Below, piece after piece: positions 30,394 to 34,266 of a stretch of DNA of 34,266 nt. The DNA lies in NCBI GenBank assembly GCA_015680635.1, contig JAABOA010000020.1:1-34266 (forward strand), given 5' to 3'. This DNA comes from Lunasporangiospora selenospora (Eukaryota > Mortierellomycota > Mortierellomycetes > Mortierellales > Mortierellaceae). Numbering within the stretch: the first letter of the stretch is position 1; each line of letters starts with the position of its first letter. The notes beneath the pieces are model-generated. The model searched no databases. It was not told the DNA's origin and saw only the letters and a list, made by a program, of their open reading frames with translations. Made by a program: the position numbers and the translations under genes.

Positions 30394-32380
30394 TTAGGCC
30401 ATATCAACAACCGGCATTTGCTTTGTTTGCTTGTCATGCTGGTTGGCATTGGTCTTGAGTTCTTTGTGCTGGATAAAGCAACTCAGGATGAACGCCATAG
30501 TACAAAATGCGATACAAGCGTAGAATGCATAATGGAGCGCGCGGACAAAGCAACCGTAAATGACGTTGACCTGGTCGGGTGTGTAATCGTGAATGACACC
30601 ATAGTCATTCGTGACCCGAAGAATGCCGAGATCGTTAGGGAATGCCGTCTGGAGAGAGGTGTCGAGCTTGTTGTTAAAGATCGTACCAACGATGGCCACA
30701 CCAAAGACACTGCCAAGGTTTCGGACAAACTGAACCAGACTTGTGACAGTGGCCATGTACTTGGGATTGACAGCTGCTTGGACAGCAAGAGTGGATGCCT
30801 GCATCGAAAAGCCCATGCTCATACCGCAGATCAAAAGTACAAATATGGTTCCGACACGAGGCGTATCCTGGTTGAATAAGAGGCACAGAGATGACCCAAG
30901 GATAAAGAAGGCATTGCCCACGGCTGGGAAGAACGCATAGGTACCCTTCTTGAGAACCCAGACACCCGACGAGATTGAAGTAAGAACAATGCCAAATACA
31001 AACGGGATGGTCTCAAGTCCTCCGACGGTGGCAGATTCACCCTTGACGACCTGGAAGTAGACTGGAAGGTAAAAGAGGATACCAAAGAAGGACATGCCGC
31101 TGAAGAAGAGACCTCCATAAGTCGACCACAAGTTACGGATCTTGAACAAATGGATCGGCAGAATAGGCTCGCGGGGCACCTTCCATTCAACCAAGATAAA
31201 GATTATCACGACAACAATTCCGGCAACGAGAAGGCCGATGATAAGTCCGGAGTTCCATGCGTACTTGGAGCCTCCCCAGCTCAAGGGAATAAGGATAAGG
31301 ATCACAGCTCCAAGCAAAAGGGCTGATCCGTAGTAGTCGATACGCTTGAGTTTGTCTGTGAATGAGCCTTTGGGAGTTGGCAGGTCGAGGTTGAAAGAGA
31401 TGAAAAGAATCGAGATGGCACCAAAGGGCAAATTGATCCAGAATGACCACCTCCAGGTGGCATGATCCGTAAACGCACCACCAAGCAGGGGACCGATCAC
31501 AGAAGAGAACGAAAAGACGGCGCCAATGAAACCAATGTATTTGCCACGTTCACGCATATCGAGCATGTCAGACAGAATGATCAAGACCATGGCCATCAAG
31601 CCTCCTGCACCCACACCAGCGACGCCGCGTCCGACAATCAACATGGTCATTGATGTAGCCCATCCAGAAATTGCGGAACCAATGAGAAACATAAAGTTGG
31701 CAAAGAGCATTGTTGACTTGCGACCAAAGATGTCTGAGACCTTTCCGTATCTAGGAGAGGGGGGGGGGGATAGAGAGAAAAGGGATTTGGGAACAACATG
31801 TTAAGAATGGAAATAAAGACCCATGCGACCATTTAATCAAGAAAAAGCATTTGTTCTTACAATGGTTGGAAGGCAGTAGCTGTCAACATGTACGCGGTAC
31901 CGAGCCAAGAGATATCGGTGAGCGCATTGTACTCGCGTGTGATGGCAGGGATCGAGGTCGAGACAATGATCTGGTCTAAACTGGCGAGGAAGACACACAA
32001 CGCTAGCCTATTCCGAGAAAGGGCAGAAGATATAAAAGAATGAGTGTCAGTAGAGTGTGAAGTGAAAGGAGGTGACAACAACCAGCTATAGAAAAAAAAA
32101 CACGGAGGTGCGTGGTATGGGAGATATGGGGGTAGGAGATCTCGTCTACTTACGCTATCATGATTAAAACAAACTGCTTGGTAGGGGGTTTATGGAAGAG
32201 CGGCTCGGGCACAGAGCCGACATCTGAGGCAGATGCTGAATCGGTGGACTCTGCTTCGCCTTTCATCTCCGATGACTCGGCCATAATTTGGGATGGGATG
32301 GGAATAGCTGTTGAGGTTGTGGTTATTTGGGAGGCCGTGGGGTCCTCCAGCTCTTCTTTGAGATCACGGTCGAATGCCAT
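30394..32380 (-). CDS. DHA2-type MFS drug/H+ antiporter (14 TMS)
   Basis: A major-facilitator exporter of the DHA2 family, expected in the plasma or vacuolar membrane. Exons 32154-32380, 31861-32007 and 30394-31750 total 1731 nt, 576 aa. The first 70 residues are cytosolic, rich in Ser/Glu. The family motif LDQIIVSTSIPAI is at 86-98, ISWLGTAYMLT follows, motif A GKVSDIFGRK is at 127-136, and the antiporter motif C region reads SVIGPLLGGAF, then WRWSFWINLPFG. A long run of hydrophobic helices completes about 14 segments, ending in a polar tail. It lies near the ABCC pump but on the other strand. The closest described relatives are multidrug or siderophore exporters of this family; the substrate cannot be told. 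Confidence 0.92.
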
Positions 32381-32625
32381 ATTATAGGTCTGTATTCTGC
32401 GAGTCTAGGTAGATTGTGAGCTTGTTTAGGGAGTGTACGGGGGCGATCAGTGAGGGTTGGGACGTAACGGAGCGTGTCAATGCTGTCGATGGAGATGGGG
32501 GGAAAATGCGATGAGGAGCAGCAGAAGGAGTGAGACGAGGAGCCTAACTGGAATTGACTCCAAAAAGAAGAAAGAAAAAAAAATAAAAGCAGTGATGGTG
32601 TTCCAGAGCGAGGGCGCAAGAGCCG

Positions 32626-32633
32626 CTTTTATA
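32626..32633 (-). promoter_or_regulatory. TATA box of the MFS transporter gene
   Basis: TATAAAAG on the minus strand, a full consensus match, 246 nt upstream of the ATG at 32380. A TATA box with a long leader is typical of inducible stress or drug-response genes; inducibility here is inference. Confidence 0.6.
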
Positions 32634-33600
32634 CCTGTCCGTTTATTTTCGTGGTTGGCGAACTCTCAAGACTAAATGGTTGCTGCGCGTACAAGCCAGT
32701 GTTGTGAGTTGGGAGACGGATTCTCTCTCTCTCTCCCACTCTCCACTCTCCTACTCTCCTACTCCCTCTTCTCCCTGACATTCAAACTGCAGGACAAATG
32801 GGTCTGTTCGATCGAGATCTTTCTAAACACTGTCATATCTGGGTGATCATCAGACACTGGTTTCGGTAGATATAGCAAAAAACGCACAGGTGCGCTCGGA
32901 AGCTTCGAGTTGGAAGAAAGGGGGGTGGGGTGAATGAGTGTGCTGGGTGCTGAAATCCCGTCCTTGATTTGCTCGCTCGGCATTACAAAACGCCGGGACA
33001 GATACATTTTGTTTGTTTTGTAGAAAGTGCTGTCACCAACATAGGCTTTTAGTCGCTGGGGTAAATGGACACACACACAAGCCCTAGGCAACTCTATACG
33101 GAATAAGAAATCCAACCTTCGGAGATGTATGACCTCTGCGCAGGGCGCAGGAATTGACAGGAAAGGAAGAACAGAGCTCCAATACCACCACTAGCAAGTT
33201 ATGATGAAAGCTATGGCGGCTATGGTAGCTACGGCAGTCTACCACAAAAAAGAACCTTCGGCAACTTGCAGCTTTGGGGGGGGGGGTGTTTTTTTCCTAT
33301 CGAAAGGCAATTGAAGTGAGCGGAACCACGGCTCCACATCCCGGGACTTGACAGAATTGGACGGGGAGAAGAGAGCGAAGTTGACCGCGCGGTTTGTTTG
33401 CGTTGGACGAATTGCGCAACACATTCCCTTTGGACTCAAGACCGCTCCCTCATTTGCTCGGCGGAGATATTAACCGATTCGTTTTTGGTTCTAGACTTCA
33501 CGTTCTCCTCTCGCCCCTTAGTCTGGTTGCACAGGCGCGGAACAGGGGCAGAGCAGCAATGGTGTTCAAACACGGCTTCAAAACTTCCATATTGGGAAGC
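32634..33600. other. Intergenic with a GY-rich coding-like patch and poly-G run
   Basis: No full gene is seen. A CT-rich patch is at 32721-32760, an 11-G run at 33276-33286, and a short frame at 33152-33350 encodes SYDESYGGYGSYGSL (see findings). Confidence 0.4.
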
Positions 33601-33616
33601 TCTTGACTGCGTAATG

Positions 33617-34180
33617 AGTCTGGTATCTCCGCCATGAGTGTCAAGAGCGCCTCACCTGGCGGCCTTTTCTTTATTATTTTTACGTCTTGGCGTCAATCGT
33701 CCTTCTAATCCACAAGGGCTATGCACAACCGCAGTTCAACGCCGTCACTCTACAGAAGGTTTTCGATATTATTTTTGGTCAATACGTTATCCTTGCCATA
33801 ATTTTTGCCGAACCAAATAAGCTTTCACTATGTTTCTTTCAAGCAGAGGCTCCGATCTCCCCTTCACCATGCTCTACTTTACTACACCTGCTTCTTTGAG
33901 TTTAACCAGGCTCGGCTAATAGGCCGAATGACTTTTGGCGCAGTTGTTTAGGGACTCGCTTAAACACGATAAGCTAATTTCTTGTCAAGTATTCTTACAC
34001 CTGCTTGATTATTTTTTTAGAATGCCTTTGTGAGTATGATCGAGGCGATGAATATGGGACAATATCCCCCAAAGTCCATACCGCCGGGTTTCCTGATCTA
34101 CAAACCGCGCTTTCTTCTTTCCGTGTTAGCAAGTGACCTCAAAACTCTTACTCTTTGTTCAGAACCCTCTGAATCTCTTT
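33617..34180 (+). CDS. Possible partial membrane-protein gene
   Basis: From about 33617 a plus-strand frame encodes a basic start (LRHECQERLTWRP) and two hydrophobic stretches, FLYYFYVLASIVLLIHKGYA and IIFGQYVILAIIFAE. These fit two membrane helices joined by a polar loop (QPQFNAVTLQKVFD). After a T-rich segment ending in TTTTTTTAG at 34019, another open stretch (NAFVSMIEAMNMGQYPPKSI, then PPGFLIYKPRF) runs to a TAA at 34180. This looks like exons of one gene, but the start, the splice donor and the family are not identified. Confidence 0.3.
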
Positions 34181-34266
34181 AACGCCAAAAGGAAAATGCG
34201 GGTATTTCCAGTAGTAATGATCATATGCATTGTTTGCAACTGCACGCAATGACCGCCCAGAACAGC

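Noticed and set aside
30358-30879. 173-codon plus-strand frame opposite the MFS gene
   Set aside because: It is the antisense shadow of the membrane-protein codons of the DHA2 transporter.
1-34266. Search for CRISPR arrays, operons, toxin-antitoxin modules or viral genes
   Set aside because: None seen. The gene structure is plainly fungal nuclear and the repeats are simple-sequence only.

Overview
The window is nuclear DNA of a fungus. Most genes are split by short GT-AG introns (about 80-110 nt), both strands are used, intergenic DNA is rich in microsatellites and homopolymers, and the recognisable proteins (RAD17, MBF1, ABCC and DHA2 transporters, F-box/LRR, USP) are eukaryotic. The gene style (F-box/LRR protein, large MRP-type pump, CT-rich spacers) suggests an early-diverging lineage such as Mortierellomycota. 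That placement is inference, not proven by a marker gene. A 10-base N run at 19270-19279 shows a draft assembly.

Left part (1-10830): a possible structured inverted repeat and a degraded tyrosine-recombinase-like fragment are followed by an intron-less SpoU/TrmH RNA 2'-O-methyltransferase (+). This converges with a many-exon ubiquitin-specific protease of USP35/USP38 type (-). The USP diverges across a 272-bp spacer from RAD17 (+), the checkpoint clamp loader, which I resolve into 11 exons (860 aa).

Middle (10831-21976): a 3.2-kb gene-poor stretch holds decayed reading frames, a CA/CT microsatellite and a poly-G run. Next come MBF1 (+, 2 exons), a pyrimidine-rich spacer, a small intron-less protein of unknown function (-), 2.6 kb of GA- and CT-rich DNA with the assembly gap, and glyoxalase II (+, 4 exons, 250 aa). 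The start of glyoxalase II lies in a 31-nt first exon.

Right part (21977-34266): a full-length ABCC/MRP-type transporter (+, 6 exons, 1608 aa) converges within 72 bp on an F-box/LRR gene (-). This is followed by a DHA2-type MFS drug/H+ antiporter (-, 3 exons, 576 aa) with a TATA box. The right edge may hold part of a membrane-protein gene.

Functionally the window mixes housekeeping genes (rRNA methylation, DNA-damage checkpoint, transcription coactivation, methylglyoxal detoxification, ubiquitin turnover) with two efflux pumps. There is no CRISPR, operon or prokaryotic mobile element, and I found no convincing new multi-gene system. The most useful results are the reconstructed gene models: short first exons, a 40-nt internal USP exon, and a stop-free 108-nt intron in the ABC gene.
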